In this document: positions 8,935 to 18,435 of the stretch, one piece after another
Numbering within the stretch: position 1 is the first letter of the stretch
Layout of the letters: each line of letters opens with the position of its first letter
From: Romboutsia maritimum
GTDB taxonomy: Bacteria; Bacillota; Clostridia; Peptostreptococcales; Peptostreptococcaceae
Assembly: GCF_002251085.2 (NCBI RefSeq)
Contig: NZ_NOJZ02000004.1
Span: 62,001-126,000, forward strand
Length of the DNA: 64,000 nucleotides
Direction of reading: 5' to 3'
Translations under genes and position numbers: made by a program
The notes under the pieces: generated by a model
What the model was told of the DNA's origin: nothing
What the model saw: only the letters and a program-made list of their open reading frames with translations
Databases searched by the model: none

Positions 8935-9315
8935 TTAAAAGATATGATTTAAATCAAATTTTTCACTTTCTAATAAGTTATTTAAGGTCATTTTTATAGT
9001 CTCTATTTCTTCAAATGCCTTGGATTTATCTTTAGTATATATACTTTTATCTAGGATATTCAAATATAAAGTAATTTCATCAAAATAAGTGTGATCTAAT
9101 AATTTATACCATACCTCTTTTTCTTCATACCAATTTTTAGATAAAATTTTTAATTCTTCATTAGCACTATCCCAATCATTATCTAAAATTAAATTTCCTA
9201 CTATTTCTACATTTGAAGTATAATTTTCTGTAAAATCATAGATTTTATCATTAATATAAAAACCAGATATTGTAAAACATATAGTCCAAATTAAAACATA
9301 TATTAGAGATTTCAA
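8935..9315 (-). CDS. DUF4363-like small membrane-anchored protein
   Basis: A 126-residue protein with one N-terminal membrane segment (about residues 4-22) and a helical remainder containing WDSANEELKILSKNW, typical of the DUF4363 family. It is downstream of, and probably co-transcribed with, the DUF421 gene (22-base gap), a pairing I know from other clostridia. The function is unknown. Confidence 0.75.
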   Translation of the reverse strand: MKSLIYVLIWTICFTISGFYINDKIYDFTENYTSNVEIVGNLILDNDWDSANEELKILSKNWYEEKEVWYKLLDHTYFDEITLYLNILDKSIYTKDKSKAFEEIETIKMTLNNLLESEKFDLNHIF

Positions 9316-9337
9316 TTTTAAATCACCTCAGTTGAAC

Positions 9338-9994
9338 TTAATTTTTCTTTTGTTGAATGAATATTTTATCATTTTCATCTAATACACATATTAATACATC
9401 TTCTACGTTATTTATATTGTTTGATTTTAGTATATCAAGTAACCAATTTTTATTTTTATATATAGACTCAAGGCTTTTTGTTATAATTCTACCATCTATT
9501 ATTAAAGAAATAGGAAGGTGATAAAATTCTTTGGACGGTGTAGAATTATATGACGGATAAGGAACAATACTTAAGTTACCATCAGTTTCAAGTATGGCAT
9601 ATTGAATATACTTTAGGTTAAAGTAGCCTTGTATTCGTAGTTGTTCTAGAAGCTCATCTATACTTATTCTTTCTTTTTTTAATTCTTTTAAATCAATTTC
9701 TCCTTTATTTATTAAAATAGAAGGAGAACCAGATAAAAAAGTACTAAATTTTCTACTTTTAGTAGATATATAAGATATAAGTGTTTGCATAAGGACAACA
9801 CCTGTTATAGCAGCGATGCCATTTATTATAGGCACATTATTATTTTCCATAGGGAATGAAGCAACTTCTGCAATTAATAAGGTTATGACCAAATCATAAA
9901 TATTCATTTCTGCTATTTCGCCTTTTCCCATAATTCTAATAGAAATTAAAACAGCTATGTAAAGTATAATACTTCTTGTTAATACTACTATCAT
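9338..9994 (-). CDS. DUF421 (YetF-like) membrane protein
   Basis: A 218-residue protein with about three N-terminal membrane helices. The first is followed by RIMGKGEIAEMNIYDLVITLL, close to the usual RxMGKR-I-x-L signature of DUF421. A cytoplasmic YetF domain follows, containing GSPSILINKGEIDLKELKKE and a region around GYFNLKYIQYAILETDG. TAAGGAG lies before the ATG on the minus strand. YetF proteins are linked to spore-envelope or membrane functions, but the biochemical role is not settled. Confidence 0.85.
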   Translation of the reverse strand: MIVVLTRSIILYIAVLISIRIMGKGEIAEMNIYDLVITLLIAEVASFPMENNNVPIINGIAAITGVVLMQTLISYISTKSRKFSTFLSGSPSILINKGEIDLKELKKERISIDELLEQLRIQGYFNLKYIQYAILETDGNLSIVPYPSYNSTPSKEFYHLPISLIIDGRIITKSLESIYKNKNWLLDILKSNNINNVEDVLICVLDENDKIFIQQKKN

Positions 9995-10210
9995 AATAAT
10001 CTCCTTAAAAACATTATATTAAATTATTATTTCACATTTTATAAATATTGATGCAAGAAAACTAAATGTAATTCTTTTAAAATTTATTTAAATTTGATAT
10101 AATTAGTTTTAAATGCAATTAATTATAGTAAGTATCACCAGTATGAACTTAAGATATTAAATAAAATATATAATGATTTTTAAAGAAATAACTATTAAGG
10201 AGGATTGACT

Positions 10211-11644
10211 ATGGGGAAAAGAAAACAAGTACATGTTCCGATAGAAAAAATACAAGAACAAGATAGATTTATTGAGGCTATATCAGAAATTAACTCAAGA
10301 TTTTATGCAATACATGAGTCAAAGCCTAAATACATGATACAAACTTTTGGATGTCAAATGAATGAACATGATTCTGAAATGTTATCTGCTATGTTAGAAA
10401 ATATGGGGTATGAAAGATCTATGATGGCACAAGAGTGTGATTTGATAATATATAATACTTGTGCGGTTAGAGAAAATGCTGAACTTAAGGTGTATGGAAA
10501 TCTTGGGCATTTAAAATTAGTTAAAAGAAAGAATCCAGATTTAAAAATAGCTGTTTGCGGATGTATGATGCAACAACCTCATGTTGTTAAAGAACTAAAA
10601 TCTAAATATAGACATGTTGATTTAGTTTTTGGAACTCATAATTTATATAAATTCCCAGAATTATTAGCTAACTCAATGGATTCTAATAAAATGTTAGTTG
10701 ATGTATGGGATGTAGACGGAGAAGTTATAGAAGGACTAAGAAGCAATAGAAAATTTGAACTAAAGGCATTTGTAAATATAATGTATGGATGCAATAATTT
10801 CTGTACTTATTGTATAGTACCTTATACAAGAGGTAGAGAAAGAAGTAGAACTCCAGAAGATATAATAAATGAAATAAAACAATTGGTTGAAAATGGGACT
10901 AAAGAAATCACATTATTAGGCCAAAATGTTGATTCATATGGAAAAACATTAGAAAATTCTATAACATTTGCACAACTTTTAAGAAAAGTAAATGAAATTG
11001 AAGGTATAGAGAGAATAAGATTTATGACGTCTCATCCAAAAGATATATCAGATGAAGTTATATATGCAATAAGAGATTGTGATAAAGTATGTGAATTTTT
11101 ACATTTACCAGTACAATGTGGTAGTACATCTTTATTAAAAAAGATGAATAGACATTATACTAAGGATTATTACTTAGAAATAGTAGAAAAGGCAAGAAAA
11201 GAAGTTCCAGAAATAGCATTTTCAACAGATTTAATGATTGGTTTCCCAGGAGAAACGGAAGAAGATTTACTTGATACTATAGACGTAGTTGAAAAGGTAA
11301 GATACGATTCAGCATTTACATTTATATATTCAAGAAGAAAAGGAACTCCAGCAGCAGAAATGGAAGATCAAATACCAGAAAATGTAAAGCATGAAAGATT
11401 TAATACAGTTTTAGAAAAAGTAAATGAAATATGTATAGAGATAAATAGAAGTTATCAAGATAAGATAGTTGAAGTGTTAGTAGAAGGACCAAGTAAAACT
11501 GATGACAATAAGCTTACTGGAAGAACAAGACAAAATAAATTAGTAAACTTTGAAACAACAGAAGAAGATTTAGTAGGTAAATTAGTTATGGTTGAGATTA
11601 CAAGTACTAGTAAATTTTCGTTAAATGGAGTTATAAAAAAATAA
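10211..11644 (+). CDS. miaB: tRNA-2-methylthio-N6-dimethylallyladenosine synthase MiaB
   Basis: Radical-SAM methylthiotransferase that adds the 2-methylthio group to i6A37 of tRNA, downstream of MiaA (also in this window). N-terminal UPF0004 cysteines are in [22 protein letters not shown] and CGCMMQ. The radical-SAM cluster motif CNNFCTYC has cysteines at 194, 198 and 201. A C-terminal TRAM domain follows. I chose the ATG at 10211: AAGGAGG ends at 10204, whereas the TTG at 10205 abuts it. The length is normal. Confidence 0.96.
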   Translation: MGKRKQVHVPIEKIQEQDRFIEAISEINSRFYAIHESKPKYMIQTFGCQMNEHDSEMLSAMLENMGYERSMMAQECDLIIYNTCAVRENAELKVYGNLGHLKLVKRKNPDLKIAVCGCMMQQPHVVKELKSKYRHVDLVFGTHNLYKFPELLANSMDSNKMLVDVWDVDGEVIEGLRSNRKFELKAFVNIMYGCNNFCTYCIVPYTRGRERSRTPEDIINEIKQLVENGTKEITLLGQNVDSYGKTLENSITFAQLLRKVNEIEGIERIRFMTSHPKDISDEVIYAIRDCDKVCEFLHLPVQCGSTSLLKKMNRHYTKDYYLEIVEKARKEVPEIAFSTDLMIGFPGETEEDLLDTIDVVEKVRYDSAFTFIYSRRKGTPAAEMEDQIPENVKHERFNTVLEKVNEICIEINRSYQDKIVEVLVEGPSKTDDNKLTGRTRQNKLVNFETTEEDLVGKLVMVEITSTSKFSLNGVIKK

Positions 11645-11666
11645 TATATAATATATTATTAAGTTT

Positions 11667-11696
11667 AGGCTGAAATCTAATATGATTTCAGCCTTT
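11667..11696. terminator. terminator between miaB and the convergent Nudix gene
   Basis: GGCTGAAATC ... GATTTCAGCC hairpin followed by TTT; placed between convergent genes. Confidence 0.75.
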
Positions 11697-11723
11697 AGTC
11701 ATATTATAATGATAATATAAAAA

Positions 11724-12335
11724 TTATTCTGTGATTAAGTCTAAGAAGTTTTCAAGTATCTTAGCTGTAATTCCCCAGATTACATAGTTTTCATAATTAT
11801 AAAATAAAACAGGATAATTTCCTGTATCAAATTTATAATTATGATTATTAGGAATTATATCATATGGAAATTTTTCATTAGGTATAATTTTAACTATATT
11901 ATTATATAATAAAGGCTTAGTTTTTATAAGATGAGTAATTGGAACTAAGAAAATATGGTCTACTTCATCTTTGTTTATATTTAAATTAGAAATATTTTTG
12001 ATTTGACCAACATAAGGATGAATTATTAAATTACTAGGTGTTATTAGTAAATCTATTTCAGAAATAATTGTTATATTTTCTTCAAAAGTTCCTAGTTCTT
12101 CACAAGTTTCTCTAATAGCAGTATTATAAGGAGTTTCACAATCTTCTATTTTTCCACCAGGAAATGATATTTCATTAGGTTGATTTCTTAAATTTTTTGA
12201 CCTGACCTCAAATAGTATATGATAACAGTCATCTTTTTTAATTATTGGTATTAGTACTGATGCTTTTTTCATATCTTTATGACCATTTATATAAGGTTTA
12301 TAATTTTTAAATTTATTTTTAATATCGTCTATCAT
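11724..12335 (-). CDS. NudL-like CoA pyrophosphatase (Nudix hydrolase)
   Basis: A 203-residue Nudix hydrolase. The Nudix box runs from GGKIEDCETPYNTAIRE to TCEELG. The segment before it, RSKNLRNQPNEISFPGG, is the extra signature of the CoA/ADP-ribose pyrophosphatase subgroup (UPF0035, NudL), which hydrolyses CoA to 3',5'-ADP and phosphopantetheine. The substrate is inferred from family membership. The gene is divergent from the thiamine operon; AGGAGG precedes the ATG. Confidence 0.85.
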   Translation of the reverse strand: MIDDIKNKFKNYKPYINGHKDMKKASVLIPIIKKDDCYHILFEVRSKNLRNQPNEISFPGGKIEDCETPYNTAIRETCEELGTFEENITIISEIDLLITPSNLIIHPYVGQIKNISNLNINKDEVDHIFLVPITHLIKTKPLLYNNIVKIIPNEKFPYDIIPNNHNYKFDTGNYPVLFYNYENYVIWGITAKILENFLDLITE

Positions 12336-12433
12336 AATTTCCTCCTGATATTAGTTAAAATAATATATAACTATATTTATTATACACTATGATTAAAAAT
12401 TTGATAGATTAGTTAAGGATAATTATAAAATAA

Positions 12434-12462
12434 TTGTTATACTATGATAAGTGTAGTATAAT
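12434..12462 (+). promoter_or_regulatory. promoter of the thiamine-precursor transport operon
   Basis: TTGTTA (12434-12439), 17-base spacer, TATAAT (12457-12462), about 20 bases before the riboswitch. Confidence 0.65.
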
Positions 12463-12481
12463 CAACTTGAAAAACAAATAA

Positions 12482-12563
12482 ATAGGGGAGCTAATTTGCT
12501 GAGAGGAGATACTTAATCTCGACCCTTTAACCTGTCTGGATAATGCCAACGTAGGGAACTAAT
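12482..12563 (+). promoter_or_regulatory. TPP riboswitch (THI element)
   Basis: Canonical thiamine-pyrophosphate aptamer: GGGGAGC, then GCTGAGAGG, GACCCTTTAACCTG, and GGATAATGCCAACGTAGGGA. An expression platform follows directly (12569-12630). It should switch the transporter genes off when TPP is plentiful. Confidence 0.97.
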
Positions 12564-12568
12564 TATAA

Positions 12569-12632
12569 AAGGAGTTTTATCTATATTCAGGTTTTAATAA
12601 ATAAAAATGATATGGATAAGGCTCTTTTTAAA
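12569..12632 (+). terminator. riboswitch-controlled terminator
   Basis: GGAGTTTTATCTATAT pairs, with some G-U pairs, with ATATGGATAAGGCTCT, followed by a T run. Placed between the TPP aptamer and the first gene, so it is the likely expression platform. Confidence 0.7.
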
Positions 12633-12692
12633 TGCTTAAAATGAAGGACATTAAAATTAATGACATATAAAAAATAAGAGAGGGTGATTTAA

Positions 12693-12983
12693 ATGGTAAT
12701 AGCAGATGTGGCAGTTATGCCCTTAAGACCTTACACAGGGGAAGAAGAAATGTATAAGGTTGTTGATAAGGCAATATCTGAAATTGAGAAAAGTGGTTTA
12801 AAATATGAAATAGGAGCAATGAGTACGACAATAGAAGGTGAATTTGATGAAGTTTTTGAACTTTTAAAGAAAGTACATAAAATACCTTTTAATCTTGGCT
12901 GTGAAAGAGTTATAACGGTAGCTAGAATAGATGAAAAAGCCGGAGGAATAACTATAGATGATAAACTTAAAAACCATAGATAA
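12693..12983 (+). CDS. MTH1187/YkoF-family thiamine-binding protein
   Basis: A 96-residue small alpha-beta protein of the MTH1187 family (opening ADVAVMPLRP, later YEIGAMSTTIEGEFDEVFEL), known to bind thiamine or related pyrimidines. It is the first gene after the TPP riboswitch and overlaps the permease gene by 26 bases. GAGGGTGAT precedes the ATG. Confidence 0.85.
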   Translation: MVIADVAVMPLRPYTGEEEMYKVVDKAISEIEKSGLKYEIGAMSTTIEGEFDEVFELLKKVHKIPFNLGCERVITVARIDEKAGGITIDDKLKNHR

Positions 12984-13722
12984 AATAAAAGATAGTATAT
13001 ATCCTATACTAACATTTTTATTTATATTGGTTGTATGGCAAATTTGTGTTGGAGCTTATGATATACCACAATATATCTTACCAGCTCCAACAGAAATAAT
13101 AGAAGTATTTATTAAAGATTATAAAAATTTATATGAACATACTCTTATAACTTTAAATGAAGCTACATTGGGATTTATTATTGCAATAATATTATCTCTT
13201 ATTATAGGAATAGCAATGGATTTTATACCTATATTAAAAAAGTGTATCTATCCTATAATGGTTGTATCTCAGACAATACCAACTATTACAATAGCTCCAC
13301 TTCTTGTAATATGGTTTGGTTTTGATATACTTCCTAAAATAATAATGGTGGCTTTAACATGTTTTTTTCCTATATTAATAAGCTTCGTAGATGGAATAGA
13401 AAATATAGACAAAGATTATTTGAATTTATTTAAAACTATGCATTCAAATAAACTTAATACATTTATACATCTTAAGTTTCCTATGGCAATGGATAAGTTT
13501 TTTTCAGGACTAAAAATATCAGCTACTTATGCTGTTGTAGCAGCAACTGTAGCTGAGTGGTTAGGTGGAACTAAAGGTTTAGGAGTATATATGGTAAGGT
13601 CTAAGAGTGCATATGCATTAGATAAAGTTTTTTCATCTACAATATTAGTAGTAATCTTTAGCTTAGTATTTGTTGGGATAATACAGATTATAAAAAAAAT
13701 AGCTTTAAAACATAACGACTAG
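12958..13722 (+). CDS. thiX: ABC transporter permease for a thiamine precursor (ThiX-like)
   Basis: A 254-residue inner-membrane permease with about six hydrophobic helices. The EAA-type loop is near IDKDYLNLFKTMHSNKLNTF, and the family sequence TIPTITIAPLLVIWFGFDILPK is present. It belongs to the SsuC/TauC/ThiX group. The ATG at 12958 overlaps the end of the previous gene, consistent with coupled translation. In this context (TPP riboswitch, ThiY and ThiZ partners) the likely cargo is a pyrimidine precursor such as formylaminopyrimidine. Confidence 0.88.
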   Translation: MINLKTIDKIKDSIYPILTFLFILVVWQICVGAYDIPQYILPAPTEIIEVFIKDYKNLYEHTLITLNEATLGFIIAIILSLIIGIAMDFIPILKKCIYPIMVVSQTIPTITIAPLLVIWFGFDILPKIIMVALTCFFPILISFVDGIENIDKDYLNLFKTMHSNKLNTFIHLKFPMAMDKFFSGLKISATYAVVAATVAEWLGGTKGLGVYMVRSKSAYALDKVFSSTILVVIFSLVFVGIIQIIKKIALKHND

Positions 13723-13731
13723 GAGGGTATT

Positions 13732-14742
13732 ATGAAATTAAAAAAAATAGTATCATTAGGATTGATATCGACACTTTCTATGTTAAGTTTAGTTGGATGC
13801 AGTTCTAAAGAGCAAAAATCAGGGGATATTAATAAGAAATTAGAAAAAGTAACTATGGTTTTAGATTGGACTCCAAATACAAATCATACAGGATTATTTG
13901 TAGCACTTGAAAATGGGTATTTTAAAGATGAAGGATTGGATGTAGATATAGTACAACCACCAGAAGGTGGAGCAGCAACATTAGTAGCTACAGGAAAAGC
14001 TGATTTTGGAATAAGTTATCAAGAAGAAGTTACTTTTGCAAAAACTAGTAAAGATCCATTACCTATAAAAGCAGTAGCAACTGTTATACAACATAATACT
14101 TCAGGATTTGCATCACCTAAAGGTAAAGAGATAACATCGGCTAAAAATTTTGAAGATAAAACTTATGGAGGATGGGGTTCACCATCAGAAAATGCAATAC
14201 TTGATGCTGTTATGAAAAAAGAAGGCAAGGATTTTAAAAAGTTAAAAGTAGTTGATATAGGAACTGATGATTTCTTTACAGCAACTCAAAAGAATGTTGA
14301 TTTTGCATGGATATTTGAAGGTTGGGATGTAATGCAAGCAAAATTAAAAGGCGTTGATTTAAACTTTATTCCAATTAAAGATTTAGATAAGAGATTAGAC
14401 TATTATACTCCACTTATAATATCTAGTGAAAAATTATTAAAAGAAAATCCAAATATTGCAAAGAAATTTTTAAAAGCTACAACAAAGGGGTACGAATATG
14501 CAATAAAAAATCCTACTGAAGCTGCTAAAATTTTAATTAAACATGCACCTGAAATTGATGAAGAATTAGCTATAAAAAGTCAAGAATATTTAGCTGATAA
14601 ATATAAAGATGATGCTTCTAAATGGGGAGAAATGAAAGATATTATTTGGAATAATTATACATCATTTTTAAAAGAATATAAATTAATAAATAAGGATATG
14701 AAACCAAGTGATGCTTACACAAATGAATTCTTACCGCAATAA
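13732..14742 (+). CDS. thiY: THI5/NMT1-like substrate-binding lipoprotein (ThiY-like)
   Basis: A 336-residue solute-binding lipoprotein with lipobox LVGC at Cys23. The mature protein starts with [19 protein letters not shown], the THI5/NMT1 pyrimidine-binding signature, and has [20 protein letters not shown]. It captures the thiamine-pyrimidine precursor for the ThiX/ThiZ importer. It lies nine bases after the permease gene, and its 3' end overlaps the ATPase gene. Confidence 0.9.
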   Translation: MKLKKIVSLGLISTLSMLSLVGCSSKEQKSGDINKKLEKVTMVLDWTPNTNHTGLFVALENGYFKDEGLDVDIVQPPEGGAATLVATGKADFGISYQEEVTFAKTSKDPLPIKAVATVIQHNTSGFASPKGKEITSAKNFEDKTYGGWGSPSENAILDAVMKKEGKDFKKLKVVDIGTDDFFTATQKNVDFAWIFEGWDVMQAKLKGVDLNFIPIKDLDKRLDYYTPLIISSEKLLKENPNIAKKFLKATTKGYEYAIKNPTEAAKILIKHAPEIDEELAIKSQEYLADKYKDDASKWGEMKDIIWNNYTSFLKEYKLINKDMKPSDAYTNEFLPQ

Positions 14743-15445
14743 AGATATAAAAATAGATATAAATAATATATCTAAAAACTATGGAGAAGTTGAAGTTTTA
14801 AGAAAAATAAATTTAACTGTTTATGATGGTGAGTTTGTATCTATACTTGGACCTAGTGGATGTGGGAAAAGTACTATATTTAATTTGATATCAAATTTGA
14901 CTGAATGTAGTGAAGGTAATATAAATATAAATGGGAAATTAAGCTATATGTATCAAAAAGATTTATTATTACCATATAAAACTATAATAGATAATGTTTG
15001 TTTACCTTTAACTTTGATGAGAGAGAAAAAAAATAAAGCTAGAGAAAAAGTTAAATCTTATTTTGAGGTATTTGGATTAACAGGATATGAAGATAAATAT
15101 CCAAAAGAATTATCAGGAGGTATGAAGCAAAGGGCTAATTTTTTAAGGACTTTTGTAAGTTCAAATGATATAATGCTTTTAGATGAGCCATTTGGTGCAC
15201 TGGATTCTATAACAAAAGCATCTATGCAAAAATGGCTTTTAGATGTAAAAAACAAAGTAAATTCAACCATATTACTTATAACTCATGACATTGATGAAGC
15301 TATAATGTTATCAGACAGGATATATGTTATATCAAAAAAACCTTCTGTAATAAAAAAAGAATTTGTTTTAGATAAGAAATATTATAGTAATGAAAAAATA
15401 GAAAATATAGCTAATTTAAAAAAGAAAATAATTGAATTATTATAA
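14708..15445 (+). CDS. thiZ: ABC transporter ATPase for a thiamine precursor (ThiZ-like)
   Basis: A 245-residue ATPase: Walker [10 protein letters not shown], signature LSGGMKQR, Walker [13 protein letters not shown], switch His in LITHDIDEA. Its start overlaps thiY by up to 35 bases and no strong ribosome site is visible. ATG codons at 14708, 14711 and 14723 are all possible, so translation is probably coupled to thiY. It is the last gene of the operon before a strong terminator. Confidence 0.9.
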   Translation: MMLTQMNSYRNKDIKIDINNISKNYGEVEVLRKINLTVYDGEFVSILGPSGCGKSTIFNLISNLTECSEGNININGKLSYMYQKDLLLPYKTIIDNVCLPLTLMREKKNKAREKVKSYFEVFGLTGYEDKYPKELSGGMKQRANFLRTFVSSNDIMLLDEPFGALDSITKASMQKWLLDVKNKVNSTILLITHDIDEAIMLSDRIYVISKKPSVIKKEFVLDKKYYSNEKIENIANLKKKIIELL

Positions 15446-15467
15446 AATTAGAATTTAGTAAATATAT

Positions 15468-15513
15468 AAGCCGTCTTAAATATCATTAATATGATTTTAA
15501 GGCGGCTTTTTAA
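15468..15513 (+). terminator. terminator of the thiamine-precursor operon
   Basis: Stem GCCGTCTTAAATATCAT ... ATGATTTTAAGGCGGC followed by T5. Confidence 0.85.
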
Positions 15514-15582
15514 AACTTATTATCTTAATAATAATTTTCAATTATGATATAATAAGTATTTAGAAACAAAGGAGGACAAAAT

Positions 15583-18405
15583 ATGCAAATAGATAAAAAC
15601 AAACTTACTCCTATGATGAGACAATATTTTGAAGTTAAAGATAGATATCCAGATTGTATTCTATTTTTTAGACTAGGAGATTTTTATGAAATGTTTTTTG
15701 AAGATGCAATAGTAGCTTCAAAAACATTAGAAATAGCATTAACAGGAAAATCATGCGGACTTGAAGAACGAGCACCTATGTGTGGTATACCTTTTCATTC
15801 TGCAAATTCATATATATCAAAACTTGTGGAAAATGGATATAAGGTTGCAATAGGAGAACAATTAGAAGACCCTTTGGCTACAAAGGGAATAGTAAAAAGA
15901 GATGTTATAAGAGTAGTAACTCCAGGAACTGTATTAGAAGGAAGTTTACTAGAGAATAAGAAAAATAATTATTTACTATCTTTATATAAAGAAGGTGAAA
16001 ATATAGGATTAACTTATGTTGATATTAGTACAGGAGAAACTAATGCAACATATTTAACCAAAGACAGGGTAGTTGAAGAAATAGCTAAAATTCATCCTAC
16101 TGAAATAATATTAAATGATTTAGAATTTATAGAAGAACTTAGAAATATCGCTACTTTAGGAAATATATATATAAATGAAAGTTTTAGTGAGAGTTATTTA
16201 GATATAAATATATTAAAAGAGTACTTTACAAAAGACTATTTAGACAAACTAAAATTTGATGAAAATAATTTAATTAAAATAAGTTTATCAATACTTCTAA
16301 ATTATATATATAATACTCAAAAACAAATAACTTCTAATATTAATAATGTAAATATATATAATTCAACTGAATATATGGTTCTTGATATGTTTACAAGAGT
16401 TAATTTAGAGTTAACTCAAACAATAAGAGGAAACAAAAAGAAAGGTTCACTTCTTCATGTATTAGATAAGACATCTACAGCTATGGGTGGAAGATTACTT
16501 AGAAAATATGTGGAAGAGCCTTTAGTAAATAAAGAAAAAATAGAAGAAAGACTTAATGTTATAGAAGAAATAAAAGAAGATTTTATGTTAAGAGAAGACT
16601 TAAGTGAAATATTAAAAAATGTATATGATATAGAAAGAATATGTGGAAAAATTGCATTTGAAAAAGTAACACCAAAGGAAATGATACATTTAAAAAACTC
16701 TATTGAAAAACTTCCAAATCTAGAAAAGACAATAAATTTATCTAGTGCAAGTATATTAAAAAAATATATAGAAACAATGGATAGCTTAGATGATATTTAC
16801 AATTTAATAAGTGAATCTATAAAAGAAGAGCCTTCAATAACTATAAAAGATGGTAATATAATAAAATCTGATTTTAGTGATGAATTAAAAGAGCTTCGTG
16901 ATATTTCTAAGAATGGAGCCTTTATGATAAAGGAAATAGAAAATCGCGAAAAAGAAAAAACTGGAGTTAAGTCTTTAAAAGTAGGATTTAATAAAGTATT
17001 TGGATACTATATAGAAATAACTAAGGCAAATTTAGTACAAGCAAAAATTGATGATGGCTATATAAGAAAGCAAACTTTAAGCAATGCAGAAAGATTTATA
17101 ACAGCAGAGTTAAAAGAAATAGAAGATAAAATACTTCATGCAGAGGAAAAAATAAAAACTTTAGAATATGAGATATTTGTAACTATAAGAGAAACAATTT
17201 ATAAAAATATAGATAGAATACAAAAGGTAGCAAAGATTATAGCTAATATAGATGTGTTTGTATCTCTTGCTACAGTTGCATATATGAATAATTATATAAA
17301 GCCTGTTATAAATGAAAGAAGCAAATTAGATATTAAAAATGGACGTCATCCAGTTGTTGAGAATATAGTTGGTGAAGAAAATTTTGTTCCAAATGATACT
17401 TATTTAAATAGTAATGAAAATATTATAAATATAATAACAGGACCTAATATGGCAGGGAAGTCTACTTATATGAGACAAAGTGCAATAATTGCTTTAATGG
17501 CACATATAGGTTCATTTGTGCCAGCAGAGTATGCAAATATTCCAATATTAGATAGGATTTTTACAAGAGTTGGAGCTAGTGATGATTTGTCTCAAGGGCA
17601 ATCTACGTTTATGGTAGAAATGACAGAAGTATCTCATATACTTAAAAATGCCTCAGATAAAAGTTTAGTGATTTTAGATGAAATAGGGCGTGGAACGAGT
17701 ACTTATGATGGAATAAGCTTAGCGTGGTCTATAGTAGAATATATTCAAAAAAATATAAAATGCAAAACTTTATTTGCTACTCATTATCATGAACTAACTG
17801 ACCTTGAAAGTGAATTTAGTGAAGTTAAAAACTATTCAATTGCTGTTAAAGAAGAAGGAGATAGTATAATTTTCTTAAGAAAAATAGTACCTCAAGGAGC
17901 AGATAAAAGTTATGGTATATATGTTGCAAAACTTGCAAAACTTCCAGATGAAGTAATAAATAGGTCAAGAGAAATTTTAAAAGATTTAGAGAAAAATCAT
18001 GTTTATAACAGTGTAGCTATAAATAATAATCAAGTAGAAAATATAGTTAATATAAAAGCAAAAGAAACTGATAATAAAGAGTATATTGAAAATAGAATAA
18101 GTGAATTAGAATTAGAACTTAATAAAGCTAATAAAAATAATTTCAAAAATGAATTTGAAACTTTAAAACTAGAACATGATACATTGATTAAGAGCTATAA
18201 GTCAATTAAAAAGGATTATGATAATTTAAATATAGAATACAAAAGCTTAAATGAGTCTGCACTTACTCAAATTTCTTTTGATAATATAATAGAAGATAAT
18301 TTAAAACAAGAAATAATTAATTTGGATATCTTAAACATGACTCCTCTTGACGCAATGAATGCACTTTATTCTCTTCATAAAAAAGTAAAAGAGAAAATTA
18401 AGTAG
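15583..18405 (+). CDS. mutS: DNA mismatch repair protein MutS
   Basis: Recognises mismatches and small loops and starts repair with MutL. The mismatch-reading Phe-X-Glu is F34-Y35-E36 in LGDFYEMFF. The ATPase has Walker A GPNMAGKST (about 620), Walker B LVILDEIGRGTSTYDG and the His of FATHYHEL. At 940 residues it is longer than the usual 850-880. The extra length lies in a Lys/Asn/Glu-rich, coiled-coil-like stretch (about 805-905) before the C-terminal segment LDILNMTPLDAMNALYSLHK. AGGAGG precedes the ATG. It heads mutS-mutL-miaA-hfq. Confidence 0.97.
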   Translation: MQIDKNKLTPMMRQYFEVKDRYPDCILFFRLGDFYEMFFEDAIVASKTLEIALTGKSCGLEERAPMCGIPFHSANSYISKLVENGYKVAIGEQLEDPLATKGIVKRDVIRVVTPGTVLEGSLLENKKNNYLLSLYKEGENIGLTYVDISTGETNATYLTKDRVVEEIAKIHPTEIILNDLEFIEELRNIATLGNIYINESFSESYLDINILKEYFTKDYLDKLKFDENNLIKISLSILLNYIYNTQKQITSNINNVNIYNSTEYMVLDMFTRVNLELTQTIRGNKKKGSLLHVLDKTSTAMGGRLLRKYVEEPLVNKEKIEERLNVIEEIKEDFMLREDLSEILKNVYDIERICGKIAFEKVTPKEMIHLKNSIEKLPNLEKTINLSSASILKKYIETMDSLDDIYNLISESIKEEPSITIKDGNIIKSDFSDELKELRDISKNGAFMIKEIENREKEKTGVKSLKVGFNKVFGYYIEITKANLVQAKIDDGYIRKQTLSNAERFITAELKEIEDKILHAEEKIKTLEYEIFVTIRETIYKNIDRIQKVAKIIANIDVFVSLATVAYMNNYIKPVINERSKLDIKNGRHPVVENIVGEENFVPNDTYLNSNENIINIITGPNMAGKSTYMRQSAIIALMAHIGSFVPAEYANIPILDRIFTRVGASDDLSQGQSTFMVEMTEVSHILKNASDKSLVILDEIGRGTSTYDGISLAWSIVEYIQKNIKCKTLFATHYHELTDLESEFSEVKNYSIAVKEEGDSIIFLRKIVPQGADKSYGIYVAKLAKLPDEVINRSREILKDLEKNHVYNSVAINNNQVENIVNIKAKETDNKEYIENRISELELELNKANKNNFKNEFETLKLEHDTLIKSYKSIKKDYDNLNIEYKSLNESALTQISFDNIIEDNLKQEIINLDILNMTPLDAMNALYSLHKKVKEKIK

Positions 18406-18435
18406 GTAAAAAATGAAACCTCTTGGAGGTGTGGT

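Noticed and set aside
10205..10210. TTG start for miaB
   Set aside because: It touches the AAGGAGG site; the ATG at 10211 has proper spacing.
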